Assembly: GCA_027422505.1 (NCBI GenBank)
Contig: JAPQWV010000325.1
Span: forward strand, 558,001 to 622,000
DNA from: Craterostigma plantagineum
Taxonomy: Eukaryota > Streptophyta > Magnoliopsida > Lamiales > Linderniaceae
Reading direction: 5' to 3'
DNA: 64,000 nucleotides
Shown: positions 36,501-50,999 of the stretch, piece by piece
How the letters are laid out: every line of letters begins with the position of its first letter
Position numbering within the stretch: the stretch's first letter is position 1
Program-made: the position numbers and the translations under genes
Notes under the pieces: model-generated
The model's input: only the letters and a program-made list of their open reading frames with translations
The model's database searches: none
What the model was told of the DNA's origin: nothing

Positions 36501-39500
36501 ATTCCACTCGGACAGCAACCCTAAGTTAGAATTCGGCGAATTTTCATGGTCGATGGACTTCGAATAGGGACTAACGTAAAAAATACAAATTCTAGATAAT
36601 CAAAATCGGGCAAATTTTCGAGGTCGGTGGACTTCGAAACGGTACTAATTTAAACAAACAAATTCTAGATAATCAAGTTGGCTTTCCAAGCGAATTTGAA
36701 TCAGTGTCTTCTGACTTGTCAATCAAAAGTTATAGTCAAAATCGTGCAGACTGCTGGTTTAGGCCGATTCCACTCGGACAGCAACCCTATGTCAGAATCG
36801 GGCGATTTTTCGAGGTCGATGGATTTCAAATCGGGACTAACTTAAAACATAAAATTCTAGATAATCAAGTGGTCTTTCCATAGGAATTTGAATCAGGGTC
36901 GTCCGACTTGTCAATCGAAAGTTATAGTCAAAATCGTCCAGACTGCCGGTTTAGGCCGATTCCACTCGGACAGCAACCCTATGTCAGAATCGGACGATTT
37001 TTCGAGGTCGATGGACTTCGAATCGGGACTAACTTAAAACACAAAAATTCTAGATAATCAAGTGGTCTTTCCATAGGAATTTGAATCAGGGTCGTCCGAC
37101 TTGTTAATCGAAAGTTATAGTCAAAATCGTCCAGACTGCCGATTTAGGCCGATTCCACTCGGACAACAACCTTATGTCAGAATCGGGCGATTTTTCGAGG
37201 TCGATGAACTTCGAATTGGGACTAACTTAAAACATAAAAATTCTAGATAATCAAGTGTTCTTTCCATAGGAATTTCAATCAGGGTCGTCCGACTTGTCAA
37301 TCGAAAGGTATAGTCAAAATCGTCCAGTCTGCCGATTTAGGCCGATTCCACTCGGACAGCAACCCTATTTCAGAATCGGGCGATTTTTCGAGGTCGATGG
37401 ACTTCGAACCGGGACTAACTTAAAACATTAAAGTCTAGATAATCAAGTTGACTTTCCGGAAGAATTTGAATCACGGTCGTCCGATTTGTCAAGTTATAGT
37501 CAAAACCGTGCAGACTGCCGGTTTAAGCCGCTTCCACTCGGAAAACAAAGTCAGAATCGGGCGAATTTTCGAGGTCGATGGACTTCGAATCGGTACTTAT
37601 TTAAACAAACAAATTCTAGATAATCAAGTTGGCTTTCCAAGCGAATTTGAATCAGTGTCGTCCGACTTGTCAATCGAAAGTTATAGTCAAAATCGTGCAG
37701 GCTGCTGGTTTAGGCCGATTCCACTCGGACACCAACCCTATGTCAGAATCGGGCGATTTTTCGAGGTCAATGGACTTCGAATCGGGACTAACTTAAAACA
37801 CAAAATTCTAGATAATCAAGTGGTCTTTCCATAGGAATTTGAATCAGGGTCGTCCGACTTGTCAATCGAAAGTTATAGTCAAAATTGTCCAGACTGCCGG
37901 TTTAGGCCGATTCCACTCGGACAGCAACCCTATGTCAGAATCGGGCGATTTTTCGAGGTCGATGGACTTCGAATCGGTACTAATTTAAAACAAAAAAATT
38001 CTAGATAATCAAGTGGTCTTTCCATAGGAATTTGAATCTGGGTCGTCCGACTTGTCAATCGAAAGTTATAGTCAAAATCTTCCAGACTGCCGATTTAGGC
38101 CGATTCCACTCGGACAACAACCCTATGTCAGAATCGGGCGATTTTTCGAGGTTGATGGAATTCAAATTGGGACTAACTTAAAACAAAATTCTAGATAATC
38201 AAGTGGCCTTTCCATAGGAATTTGAATCAGGGTCGTCCGACTTGTCAATCGAAAGTTATAGTCAAAATCGTCCAGTCTGCCGATTTAGGCCGATTCCACT
38301 CGGACAGCAACCTTATGTCAGAATCGGGCGATTTTTCGAGGTCGATGGACTTCGAATCGGGACTAACTTAAAACATTAAAATTCTAGATAATCAAGTTGA
38401 CTTTCCGGAAGAATTTGAATCACGGTCGTCCGATTTGTCAAGTTATAGTCAAAACCATGCAGACTGCCGGTTTAAGCCACTTCCACTCGGAAAACAAAGT
38501 CAGAATTGGGCGAATTTTCGAGGTCGATGGACTTCTAATCGGTACTAATTTAAAACAAACAAATTCTAGATAATCAAGTTGGCTTTCCAAGCGAATTTGA
38601 ATCAGTGTCGTCCGACTTGTCAATCAAAAGTTATAGTCAAAATCGTGCAGACTGCTGGTTTAGGCCGATTCCACTCGGACAACAACCCTATGTCAGAATC
38701 GGGCGATTTTTCGAGGTCGATGGACTTCGAATTGGGACTAACCTAAAACATAAAAATTCTAGATAATCAAGTTGGCTTTCCATAAGAATTTGAATCACGG
38801 TCTTCTGACTTGTCAATCGATAGTTATAGTCGAAATTGTGCGTACTGCCGGTTTCGGCCGATTCCACTCGGAAAGCAACCCTAAGTTAGAATTCGGCGAA
38901 TTTTCAAGGTCGATGGACTTCGAATAGGGACTAACGTAAAGAATACAATTCTAGATAATCAAGTTGGCTTTCCATAGGAATTTGAATCAGGGTCGTCCGA
39001 CTTGTCAATCGAAAGTTATAGTCAAAATCGTGCAGACTGCCGATTTAGGCCGATTCCACTCGGACAGCAACCCTATGTCAGAATCGGGCGATTTTTCGAG
39101 GTCGATGGACTTCGAATCGGGACTAGCTTAAAACATAAAATTCTAGATAATCAAGTTGACTTTCCGGAAGAATTTGAATCAGGGTCGTCCGATTTGTCAA
39201 GTTATAGTCAAAATCGTGCAGACTGCCGGTTTCGGCTGATTCCACTCGGACAGCAACCCTAAGTTAGAATTCGGCGAATTTTCACGGTCGATGGACTTCG
39301 AATAGGGACTAACGTAAAAAATACAAATTCTAGATAATCAGAATCGGGCAAATTTTCGAGGTCGATGGACTTCGAAACGGTACTAATTTAAACAAACAAA
39401 TTCTAGATAATCAAGTTGGCTTTCCAAGCGAATTTGAATCAGTGTCTTCCGACTTGTCAATCAAATGTTATAGTCAAAATCGTGCAGACTGCTGGTTTAG

Positions 39501-42500
39501 GCCGATTCCACTCGGACAGCAACCCTATGTCAGAATCGGGCGATTTTCGAGGTCGATGGACTTCAAATCGGGACTAACTTAAAAACATAAAAATTCTAGA
39601 TAATCAAGTGGTCTTTCCATAGGAATTTGAATCAGGGTCGTCCGACTTGTCAATCGAAAGTTATAGTCAAAATCGTCCAGACTGCCGGTTTAGGCCGATT
39701 CCACTCGGACAGCAACCCTATGTCAGAATCGGGCGATTTTTCGAGGTTGATGGACTTCGAATCGGTACTAATTTAAAACAAACAAATTCTAGATAATCAA
39801 GTGGTCTTTCCATAAGAATTTGAATCAGGGTCGTCCGACTTGTTAATCGAAAGTTATAGTCAAAATCGTCCAGACTGCCGATTTAGGCCGATTCCACTCG
39901 GACAACAACCCTATGTCAGAATCGGGCGATTTTTCGAGGTCGATGGACTTCGAATCGGGACTAGCTTAAAACATAAAATTCTAGATAATCAAGTGGTCTT
40001 TCCATAGGAATTTGAATCAGGGTCGTCCGACTTGTCAAGTTATAGTCAAAATCGTGCAGACTGCCGGTTTCGGCTGATTCCACTCGGACAGCAACCCTAA
40101 GTTAGAATTCGGCGAATTTTCATGGTCGATGGACTTCGAATAGGGACTAACGTAAAAAATACAAATTCTAGATAATCAAAATCGGGCAAATTTTCGAGGT
40201 CGGTGGACTTCGAAACGGTACTAATTTAAACAAACAAATTCTAGATAATCAAGTTGGCTTTCCAAGCGAATTTGAATCAGTGTCTTCTGACTTGTCAATC
40301 AAAGTTATAGTCAAAATCGTGCAGACTGCTGGTTTAGGCCGATTCCACTCGGACAGCAACCCTATGTCAGAATCGGGCGATTTTTCGAGGTCGATGGATT
40401 TCAAATCGGGACTAACTTAAAAACATAAAATTCTAGATAATCAAGTGGTCTTTCCATAGGAATTTGAATCAGGGTCGTCCGACTTGTCAATCGAAAGTTA
40501 TAGTCAAAATCGTCCAGACTGCCGGTTTAGGCCGATTCCACTCGGACAGCAACCCTATGTCAGAATCGGGCGATTTTTCGAGGTGATGGACTTCGAATCG
40601 GTACTAATTTAAAACAAACAAATTCTAGATAATCAAGTGGTCTTTCCATAAGAATTTGAATCAGGGTCGTCCGACTTGTTAATCGAAAGTTATAGTCAAA
40701 ATCGTCCAGACTGCCGATTTAGGCCGATTCCACTCGGACAACAACCCTATGTCAGAATCGGGCGATTTTTCGAGGTCGATGGACTTCGAATCGGGACTAG
40801 CTTAAAACATAAAATTCTAGATAATCAAGTGGTCTTTCCATAGGAATTTGAATCAGGGTCGTCCGACTTGTCAAGTTATAGTCAAAATCGTGCAGACTGC
40901 CGGTTTCGGCTGATTCCACTCGGACAGCAACCCTAAGTTAGAATTCGGCGAATTTTCATGGTCGATGGACTTCGAATAGGGACTAACGTAAAAAATACAA
41001 ATTCTAGATAATCAAAATCGGGCAAATTTTCGAGGTCGGTGGACTTCGAAACGGTACTAATTTAAACAAACAAATTCTAGATAATCAAGTTGGCTTTCCA
41101 AGCGAATTTGAATCAGTGTCTTCTGACTTGTCAATCAAAAGTTATAGTCAAAATCGTGCAGACTGCTGGTTTAGGCCGATTCCACTCGGACAGCAACCCT
41201 ATGTCAGAATCGGGCGATTTTCGAGGTCGATGGATTTCAAATCGGGACTAACTTAAAAACATAAAATTCTAGATAATCAAGTGGTCTTTCCATAGGAATT
41301 TGAATCAGGGTCGTCCGACTTGTCAATCGAAAGTTATAGTCAAAATCGTCCAGACTGCCGGTTTAGGCCGATTCCACTCGGACAGCAACCCTATGTCAGA
41401 ATCGGACGATTTTTCGAGGTCGATGGACTTCGAATCGGGACTAACTTAAAACACAAAAATTCTAGATAATCAAGTGGTCTTTCCATAGGAATTTGAATCA
41501 GGGTCGTCCGACTTGTTAATCGAAAGTTATAGTCAAAATCGTCCAGACTGCCGATTTAGGGATTCCACTCGGACAACAACCTTATGTCAGAATCGGGCGA
41601 TTTTTCGAGGTCGATGAACTTCGAATTGGGACTAACTTAAAACATAAAAATTCTAGATAATCAAGTGTTCTTTCCATAGGAATTTCAATCAGGGTCGTCC
41701 GACTTGTCAATCGAAAGGTATAGTCAAAATCGTCCAGTCTGCCGATTTAGGCCGATTCCACTCGGACAGCAACCCTATTTCAGAATCGGGCGATTTTTCG
41801 AGGTCGATGGACTTCGAACCGGGACTAACTTAAAACATTAAAAGTATAGATAATCAAGTTGACGTTCCGGAAGAATTTGAATCACGGTCGTCCGATTTGT
41901 CAAGTTATAGTCAAAATCGTGCAGACTGCCGGTTTAAGCCGCTTCCACTCGGAAAACAAAGTCAGAATCGGGCGAATTTTCGAGGTCGATGGACTTCGAA
42001 TCGGTACAAATTTAAACAAACAAATTCTAGATAATCAAGTTGGCTTTCCAAGCGAATTTGAATCAGTGTCGTCCGACTTGTCAATCGAAAGTTATAGTCA
42101 AATCGTCCAGACTGCTGGTTTAGGCCGATTCACTCGGACAACAACCCTATGTCAGAATCGGGCGATTTTTCGAGGTCGATGGACTTCGAATTGGGACTAA
42201 CTTAAAACATAAAAATTCTAGATAATCAAGTGGTCTTTCCAATGGAATTTGAATCAGGGTCGTCCGACTTGTCAATCCAAAGTTATAGTCAAAAACGTCC
42301 AGTCTGCCTATTTAGGCCGATTCCACTCGGACAGCAACCCTATGTCAGAATCGGGCGATTTTTCGAGGTCGATGGACTTCGAATCGGGACTAACTTAAAA
42401 CATAGAATTCTAGATAATCAAGTTGGCTTTCCAAGCGAATTTGAATCAGTGTCGTCCGACTTGTCAATCAAAAGTTATAGTCAAATTCGTGCAGACTGCT

Positions 42501-42846
42501 GGTTTAGGCCGATTCCACTCGGACAACAACCCTATGTCAGAATCGGGCAATTTTTCGAGGTCGATGGACTTCGAATTGGGACTAACCTAAAACATAAAAA
42601 TTCTAGAAAATCAAGTTGGCTTTCCATAAGAATTTGAATCACGGTCTTCTGACTTGTCAATCGATAGTTATAGTCAAAATTGTGCGTACTGCCGGTTTCG
42701 GCCGATTCCACTCGGAAAGCAACCCTAAGTTAGAATTCGGCGAATTTTCAAGGTCGATGGACTTCGAATAGGGACTAACGTAAAAAATACAAATTCTGGA
42801 TAATCAAGTTTGCTTTCCATAGGAATTTGAATCAGGGTCGTCCGAC
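30541..42846. repeat. Higher-order repeat B: ~3,576-bp nested unit
   Basis: Matching points recur at 31286, 34863 and 38438 (3577 and 3575 bp), at 31851, 35428 and 39002 (3577 and 3574 bp), and at 33874 and 37448 (3574 bp). A partial copy precedes them at 30541-31850. The third full copy is rearranged. It gains one 836-bp inner block (37448 to 41859 is 4411 bp = 3575 + 836) and later lacks about three monomers, so the next matching point is at 42847. Related but shorter spacing (about 1.75-1.79 kb) links 15852, 30062 (after removing the insertion) and 31851, so part of this family lies left of the retrotransposon. Confidence 0.88.
39123..41632. repeat. Triplicated ~838-bp inner block of HOR B
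   Basis: The variant CTAGCTTAAA marks block starts at 39123, 39961 and 40797 (838 and 836 bp). The same mark occurs twice in each of the two earlier HOR copies, at 31972/32811 and 35549/36387 (839 and 838 bp). A block consists of about four full monomers plus one ~75-bp truncated monomer. The right limit given is estimated from the block length. Confidence 0.85.
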
Positions 42847-43899
42847 TTGTCAATCGAAAGTTATAGTCAAAATCGTGCAGACTGCCGATTTAGGCCGATT
42901 CCACTCGGACAGCAACCCTATGTCAGAATCGGGCGATTTTTCGAGGTCGATGGACTTCGAATCGGGACTAACTTAAAACATAGAATTCTAGATAATCAAG
43001 TTGACTTTCCGGAAGAATTTGAATCAGGGTCGTCCGATTTGTCAAGTTATAGTCAAAATCGTGCAGACTGCCGGTTTCGGCCGATTCCACTCGGAAAGCA
43101 ACCCTAAGTTAGAATTCGGCGAATTTTCATGGTCGATGGACTTCGAATAGGGACTAACGTAAAAAATACAAATTCTAGATAATCAGAATCGGGCAAATTT
43201 TCGAGGTCGATGGACTTCGAAACGGTACTAATTTAAACAAACAAATTCTAGATAATCAAGTTGGCTTTCCAAGCGAATTTGAATCAGTGTCGTCCGACTT
43301 GTCAATCAAAAGTTATAGTCAAAATCGTGCAGACTGCTGGTTTGGGCCGATTCCACTCGGACAACAACCCTATGTCAGAATCGGGCGATTTTCGAGGTCG
43401 ATGGACTTCGAATTGGGACTAACTTAAAACATAAAAATTCAGATAATCAAGTGGTCTTTCCATAGGAATTTGAATCAGGGTCGTCCGACTTGTTAATCGA
43501 AAGTTATAGTCAAAATCGTCCAGACTGCCGATTTTGGCCGATTCCACTCGGACAGCAACCCTATGTCAGAATCGGGCGATTTTTCGAGGTCGATGGACTT
43601 CGAATCGGGACTAACTTAAAACATTAAAATTCTAGATAATCAAGTTGACTTTCCGGAAGAATTTGAATCACGGTCGTCCGATTTGTCAAGTTATAGTCAA
43701 AATCGTGCAGACTGCCGGTTTCGGCCGATTCCACTCGGACAGCAACCCTAAGTTAGAATTCGGCGAATTTTCATGGTCGATGGACTTCGAATAGGGACTA
43801 ACGTAAAAAATACAAATTCTAGATAATCAGAATCGGGCAAATTTTCGAGGTCGATGGACTTCGAATCGGTACTAATTTAAACAAACAAATTCTAGATAA

Positions 43900-46800
43900 T
43901 CAAGTTGGCTTTCCAAGCGAATTTGAATCAGTGTCGTCCGACTTGTCAATCAAAGTTATAGTCAAAATCGTGCATACTGCTGGTTTAGGCCGATTCCACT
44001 CGGATAGCAACCCTATTTCAGAATCGGGTGATTTTTCGAGGTCGATGGACTTCGAATCGGGACTAACTTTTAAAATTCTAGATAATCAAGTGTTCTTTCC
44101 AAAGGAATTTGAATCAGGGTCGTCCGACTTGTCAAGCGAAAGTTATAGTGAAATCGTCCAGACTGCCGATTTAGGCCGATTCCACTCGGACAACAACCCT
44201 ATGTCAGAATCGGGCGATTTTTCGAGGTCGATGGACTTCGAATTGGGACTAACTTAAAACAAAAAAATTCTAGATAATCAAGTGGTTTTTCCATAGGAAT
44301 TTGAATCAGGGTCGTCCGACTTGTCAATCGAAAGTTATAGTCAAAATCGTCCAGACTGCCGATTTAGGCCGATTCCACTCGGACAGCAACCCTATGCCAG
44401 AATCGGGCGATTTTTCGAGGTCGATGGACTTCGAATCGGGACTAACTTAAAACATTAAAATTCTAGATAATCAAGTTGACTTTCCAGAAGAATTTGAATC
44501 ACGGTCGTCCGATTTGTCAAGTTATAGTCAAAACCGTGCAGACTGCCGGTTTAAGCCGCTTCCACTCGGACAACAAAGTCAGAATTGGGCGAATTTTCGA
44601 GGTCGATGGACTTCGAATCGGTACTAATTTAAAACATACATATTCTAGATAATCAGAATCGGGCAAATTTTCGAGGTCGATGGACTTCGAATCGGTACTA
44701 ATTTAAACAAACAAATTTTAGATAATCAAGTTAACTTTCCAAAGGAATTTTAATCAGTGTCGTCCGACTTGTCAAACGAAAGTTATAGTCAAAACGTGCA
44801 GACTGCCGGTTTAGGCCGATTCAACTCGGACAGCAACCCTATGTCAGAATCGGGCGATTTTTCGAGGTCGATGGACTTCGAATCGGGACTAACTTTTAAA
44901 ATTCTAGATAATCAAGTTGGATTACCATAAGAATTTGAATCAGGGTCGTCTGACTTGTCAATCGAAGTTATAGTCAAAATTGTGCAGACTGCCGGTTTCG
45001 GCCGATTCCACACGGACAGCAACCCTAAGTTAGAATTCGGCAAATTTTCAAGGTCGATGGACTTCGAATCGGGACTAACGTAAAATAAAAATTCTAGATA
45101 ATCAAGTTGTCTTTCCAAAGGAATTTGAATCAGGGTTGTCCAACTTTTCAATCGAAAGTTATACTCAAAATCGTGCAGACTGCCGATTTAGGTCGATTCC
45201 ACTCGGACAGCAACCCTATGTCAGAATCGGGCGATTTTTCGAGGTCGATGGACTTCGAATCGGGACTAACTTAAAACATAAAAATTCTAGGTAATCAAGT
45301 TGAATTTCCTGAAGAATTTGAATCAGGGTCGTCCGATTTGTCAAGTTATAGTCAAAATCGTGCAGACTGTCGGTTAAAGCCGCTTCCACTCGGACAACAA
45401 CCCTAAGTCAGAATCGGGCGAATTTTCGAGGTCGAGGGACTTCGAATCGGTAGAAATTTAAAACAAACAAATGCTAGATAATCAAGTTGGCTTTCCAAAG
45501 GAATTTGAATCAGTGTCGTCCGACTTGTCAATCGAAAGTTATAGTCAAAATGTGCAGACTGCCGATTTAGGTCGATTCCACTCGGACAGCAACCCTATGT
45601 CAGAATCGGGCGATTTTTCGAGGTCGATGGACTTCGAATTGGGACTAACTTAAAAAAAAAAATTCTAGGTAATCAAGTTGACTTTCCAGAAGAATTTGAA
45701 TCAGGGTCGTCCGATTTGTCAAGTTATAGTAAAAACCGTGCAGAGTGCCGGTTTAAGCCGCTTCCACTCGGACAACAAAGTCAGAATTGGGCGAATGTTC
45801 GAGGTCGATGGACTTCGAATCGGTACTAATTTAAACAAACAAATTCTAGATAATAAAGTTGGCTTTCCAAGCGAATTTGAATTAGTGTCGTCCGACTTGT
45901 CAATCAAAAGTTATTGTCAAAATCGTGCAGACTTCTGGTTTAGGCCGATTCCACTCGGATAGCAACCCTATTTCAGAATCGGGTGATTTTTCGAGGTCGA
46001 TGGGCTTCAAATCGGGACTAACTGAAAACATAAAAATTCTAGATAATCAAGTGTTCTTTCCAAAGGAATTTGAATCAGGGTCGTCCGACTTGTCAAGCGA
46101 AAGTTATAGTGAAAATCGTCCAGACTGCCGATTTAGGCCGATTCCACTCGGACAACAACCCTATGTCAGAATCGGGCGATTTTTCGAGGTCGATGGACTT
46201 CGAATTGGAACTAACTTAAAACAAATAAATTCTAGATAATCAAGTGGTCTTTCCATAGAAATTTGAATCAGGGTCGTCCGACTTGTCAATCGAAAGTTAT
46301 AGTCAAAATCGTCCAGACTGCCGATTTAGGCCGATTCCACTCGGATAGCAACCCTATTTCAGAATCGGGCGATTTTTCGAGGTCGATGGACTTCGAATCG
46401 GGACTAACTTAAAACATTAAAATTCTAGATAATCAAGTTGACTTTCCAGAAGAATTTGAATCACGATCGTCCGATTTGTCAAGTTATAGTCAAAACCGTG
46501 CAGACTGCCGGTTTAAGCCGCTTCCACTCGGACAACAAAGTCAGAATTGGGCGAAATTTCGAGGTCGATGGACTTCGAATCGGTACTAATTTAAACAAAC
46601 AAATTCTAGATAATCAAGTTAACTTTCCAAAGGAATTTTAATCAGTGTCGTCCGACTTGTCAAACGAAAGTTATAGTCAAAACGTGCAGACTGCCGGTTT
46701 AGGCCGATTCCACTCGGACAGCAACCCTATGTCAGAATCGGGCGATTTTTCGAGGTCGATGGACTTCGAATCGGGACTAACTTTTAAAATTCTAGATAAT

Positions 46801-49800
46801 CAAGTTGGATTACCATAAGAATTTGAATCAGGGTCGTCTGACTTGTCAATCGAAGTTATAGTCAAAATTGTGCAGACTGCGGTTTCGGCCGATTCCACAC
46901 GGACAGCAACCCTAAGTTAGAATTCGGCAAATTTTCAAGGTCGATGGACTTCGAATCGGGACTAACGTAAAAAATAAAAATTCTAGATAATCAAGTTGTC
47001 TTTCCAATGGAATTTGAATCAGGGTTGTCCAACTTTTCAATCGAAAGTTATACTCAAAATCGTGCAGACTGCTGATTTAGGTCGATTCCACTCGGACAGC
47101 AACCCTATGTCAGAATCGGGCGATTTTTCGAGGTCGATGGACTTCGAATCGGGACTAACTTAAAACATACAAATTCTAGGTAATCAAGTTGAATTTCCTG
47201 AAGAATTTGAATCAGGGTCGTCCGATTTGTCAAGTTATAGTCAAAATCGTGCAGACTGTCGGTTTAAGCCGCTTCCACTCGGACAACAACCCTAAGTCAG
47301 AATCGGGCGAATTTTCGAGGTCGAGGGACTTCGAATCGGTAGAAATTTAAAACAAACAAATGCTAGATAATCAAGTTGGCTTTCCAAAGGAATTTGAATC
47401 AGTGTCGTCCGACTTGTCAATCGAAAGTTATAGTCAAAATGTGCAGACTGTCGATTTAGGTCGATTCCACTCGGACAGCAACCCTATGTCAGAATCGGGC
47501 GATTTTTCGAGGTCGATGGACTTCGAATTGGGACTAACTTAAAACATAAAAATTCTAGGTAATCAAGTTGACTTTCCAGAAGAATTTGAATCAGGGTCGT
47601 CCGATTTGTCAAGTTATAGTAAAAACCGTGCAGAGTGCCGGTTTAAGCCGCTTCCACTCGGACAACAAAGTCAGAATTGGGCGAATGTTCGAGGTCGATG
47701 GACTTCGAATCGGTACTAATTTAAACAAACAAATTCTAGATAATCAAGTTGGCTTTCCAAGCGAATTTGAATTAGTGTCGTCCGACTTGTCAATCAAAAG
47801 TTATAGTCAAAATCGTGCAGACTTCTGGTTTAGGCCGATTCCACTCGGATAGCAACCCTATTTCAGAATCGGGTGATTTTTCGAGGTCGATGGGCTTCGA
47901 ATCGGGACTAACTGAAAACATAAAAATTCTAGATAATCAAGTGTTCTTTCCAAAGGAATTTGAATCAGGGTCGTCCGACTTGTCAAGCGAAAGTTATAGT
48001 GAAAATCGTCCAGACTGCCGATTTAGGCCGATTCCACTCGGACAACAACCCTATGTCAGAATCGGGCGATTTTTCGAGGTCGATGGACTTCGAATTGGAA
48101 CTAACTTAAAACAAAAAAATTCTAGATAATCAAGTGGTCTTTCCATAGAAATTTGAATCAGGGTCGTCCGACTTGTCAATCGAAAGTTATAGTCAAAATC
48201 GTCCAGACTGCCGATTTAGGCCGATTCCACTCGGACAACAACCCTATGCCAGAATCGGGCGATTTTTCGAGGTCGATGGACTTCGAATCAGGACTAACTT
48301 AAAACATTAAAATTCTAGATAATCAAGTTGACTTTCCAGAAGAATTTGAATCACGATCGTCCGATTTGTCAAGTTATAGTCAAAACCGTGCAGACTGCCG
48401 GTTTAAGCCGCTTCCACTCGGACAACAAAGTCAGAATTGGGCGAAATTTCGTGGTCGATGGACTTCGAATCGGTACTAATTTAAAACATACATATTCTAG
48501 ATAATCAGAATCGGGCAAATTTTCGAGATCGATGGACTTCGAATCGGTACTAATTTAAACAAACAAATTCTAGATAATCAAGTTAACTTTCCAAAGGAAT
48601 TTTAATCAGTGTCGTCCGACTTGTCAAACGAAAGTTATAGTCAAAACGTGCAGACTGCCGGTTTAGGCCGATTCCACTCGGACAGCAACCCTATGTCAGA
48701 ATCGGGCGATTTTTCGAGGTCGATGGACTTCGAATCGGGACTAACTTTAAAATTCTAGATAATCAAGTTGGATTACCATAAGAATTTGAATCAGGGTCGT
48801 CTGACTTGTCAATCGAAGTTATAGTCAAAATTGTGCAGACTGCCGGTTTCGGCCGATTCCACACGGACAGCAACCCTAAGTTAGAATTCGGCAAATTTTC
48901 AAGGTCGATGGACTTCGAATCGGGACCAACGTAAAAAATAAAAATTCTAGATAATCAAGTTGTCTTTCCAATGGAATTTGAATCAGGGTTGTCCAACTTT
49001 TCAATCGAAAGTTATACTCAAAATCGTGCAGAGTGCTGATTTAGGTCGATTCCACTCGGACAGCAACCCTATGTCAGAATCGGGCGATTTTTCGAGGTCG
49101 ATGGACTTCGAATCGGGACTAACTTAAAACATACAAATTCTAGGTAATCAAGTTGAATTTCCTGAAGAATTTGAATCAGGGTCGTCCGATTTGTCAAGTT
49201 ATAGTCAAAATCGTGCAGACTGTCGTTTTAAGCCGCTTCCACTCGGACAACAACCCTAAGTCAGAATCGGGCGAATTTTCGAGGTCGAGGGACTTCGAAT
49301 CGGTACAAATTTAAAACAAACAAATGCTAGATAATCAAGTTGGCTTTCCAAAGGAATTTGAATCAGTGTCGTCCGACTTGTCAATCGAAAGTTATAGTCA
49401 AAATGTGCAGACTGCCGATTTAGGTCGATTCCACTCGGACAGCAACCCTATGTCAGAATCGGGCGATTTTTCGAGGTCGATGGACTTCGAATTGGGACTA
49501 ACTTAAAACATAAAAATTCTAGGTAATCAAGTTGACTTTCCAGAAGAATTTGAATCAGGGTCGTCCGATTTGTCAAGTTATAGTCAAAACCGTGCAGAGT
49601 GCCGGTTTAAGCCGCTTCCACTCGGACAACAAAGTCAGAATTGGGCGAATTTTCGAGGTCGATGGACTTTGAATCGGTACTAATTTAAACAAACAAATTC
49701 TAGATAATCAAGTTGGCTTTCCAAGCGAATTTGAATTAGTGTCGTCCGACTTGTCAATCAAAAGTTATAGTCAAAATCGTGCAGACTTCTGGTTTAGGCC
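43900..49800. repeat. Higher-order repeat C: ~1.89/1.96-kb unit
   Basis: Matching points lie at 45471, 47360 and 49324 (1889 and 1964 bp), at 45678 and 47568 (1890 bp), and at 45925 and 47815 (1890 bp). The 75-bp difference is one truncated monomer, present near 44640 and 48490 and absent from the equivalent place near 46585. Diagnostic variants are AAATGCTAGATAATC, TTGGATTACCATAAG and AAAATGTGCAGAC. Limits are approximate because flanking monomers grade into other variants. Confidence 0.85.
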
Positions 49801-50999
49801 GATTCCACTCGGACAACAACCCTATGTCAGAATCGGGCGATTTTTCGAGGTCGATGGACTTCGAATTGGAACTAACCTAAAACATAAAAATTCTAGATAA
49901 TCAAGTTGGCATTCCATAAGAATTTGAATCACGGTCTTCTGACTTGTCAATCGATAGTTATAGTCAAAATTGTGCGTACTGCCGGTTTCGGCCGATTCCA
50001 CTCGGAAAGCAACCCTAAGTTAGAATTCGGCGAATTTTCAAGGTCGATGGACTTCGAATAGGGACTAACGTAAAAAATACAAATTCTATATAATCAAGTT
50101 GGATTTCCATAGGAATTTGAATCAGGGTCGTCCGACTTGTCAATCGAAAGTTATAGTCAAAATCGTGCAGACTGCCGATTTAGGCCGATTCCACTCGGAC
50201 AGCAACCCTATGTCAGAATCGGGCGATTTTTCGAGGTCGATGGACTTCGAATCGGGACTAAATTAAAACATAAAATTCTAGATAATCAAGTTAACTTTCC
50301 GGAAGAATTTGAATCAGGGTCATCCGATTTGTCAAGTTATAGTCAAAATCGTGCAGACTGCCGGTTTCGGCCGATTCCACTCGGACAGCAACCCTAAGTT
50401 AGAATTCGGCAAATTTTCATGGTCGATGGACTTCGAATAGGGACTAACGTAAAAAATACAAATTCTAGATAATCAGAATCGGCAAATTTTCGAGGTCAAT
50501 GGACTTCGAATCGGTACTAATTTAAACAAACAAATTCTAGATAATCAAGTTGGCTTTCCAAGCGAATTTGAATCAGTGTCGTCCGACTTGTCAATCAAAA
50601 GTTATAGTCAATGGACTTCGAATCGGGCGATTTTTCGAGGTCGATGGACTTCGAATCGGGACTAACGTAAAAAATACAAATTCTAGATAATCAAGTTGGC
50701 TTTCCATAGGAATTTGAATCAGGGTCGTCCGTCTTGTCAATCGAAAGTTATAGTCAAAATCGTGCAGACTGCCGATTTAGGCCGATTCCACTCGGACAGC
50801 AACCCTATGTCAGAACCGGGCAATTTTTCGAGGTCGATGGACTTCGAATCGGGACTAACTTAAAACTTAAAATTCTAGATAATCAAGTTGACTTCCGGAA
50901 GAATTTGAATCAGGGTCGTCCGATTTGTCAAGTTATAGTCAAAATCGTGCAGACTGTCGGTTTCGGCCGATTCCACTCGGACAGCAATCCTAAGTCAGA

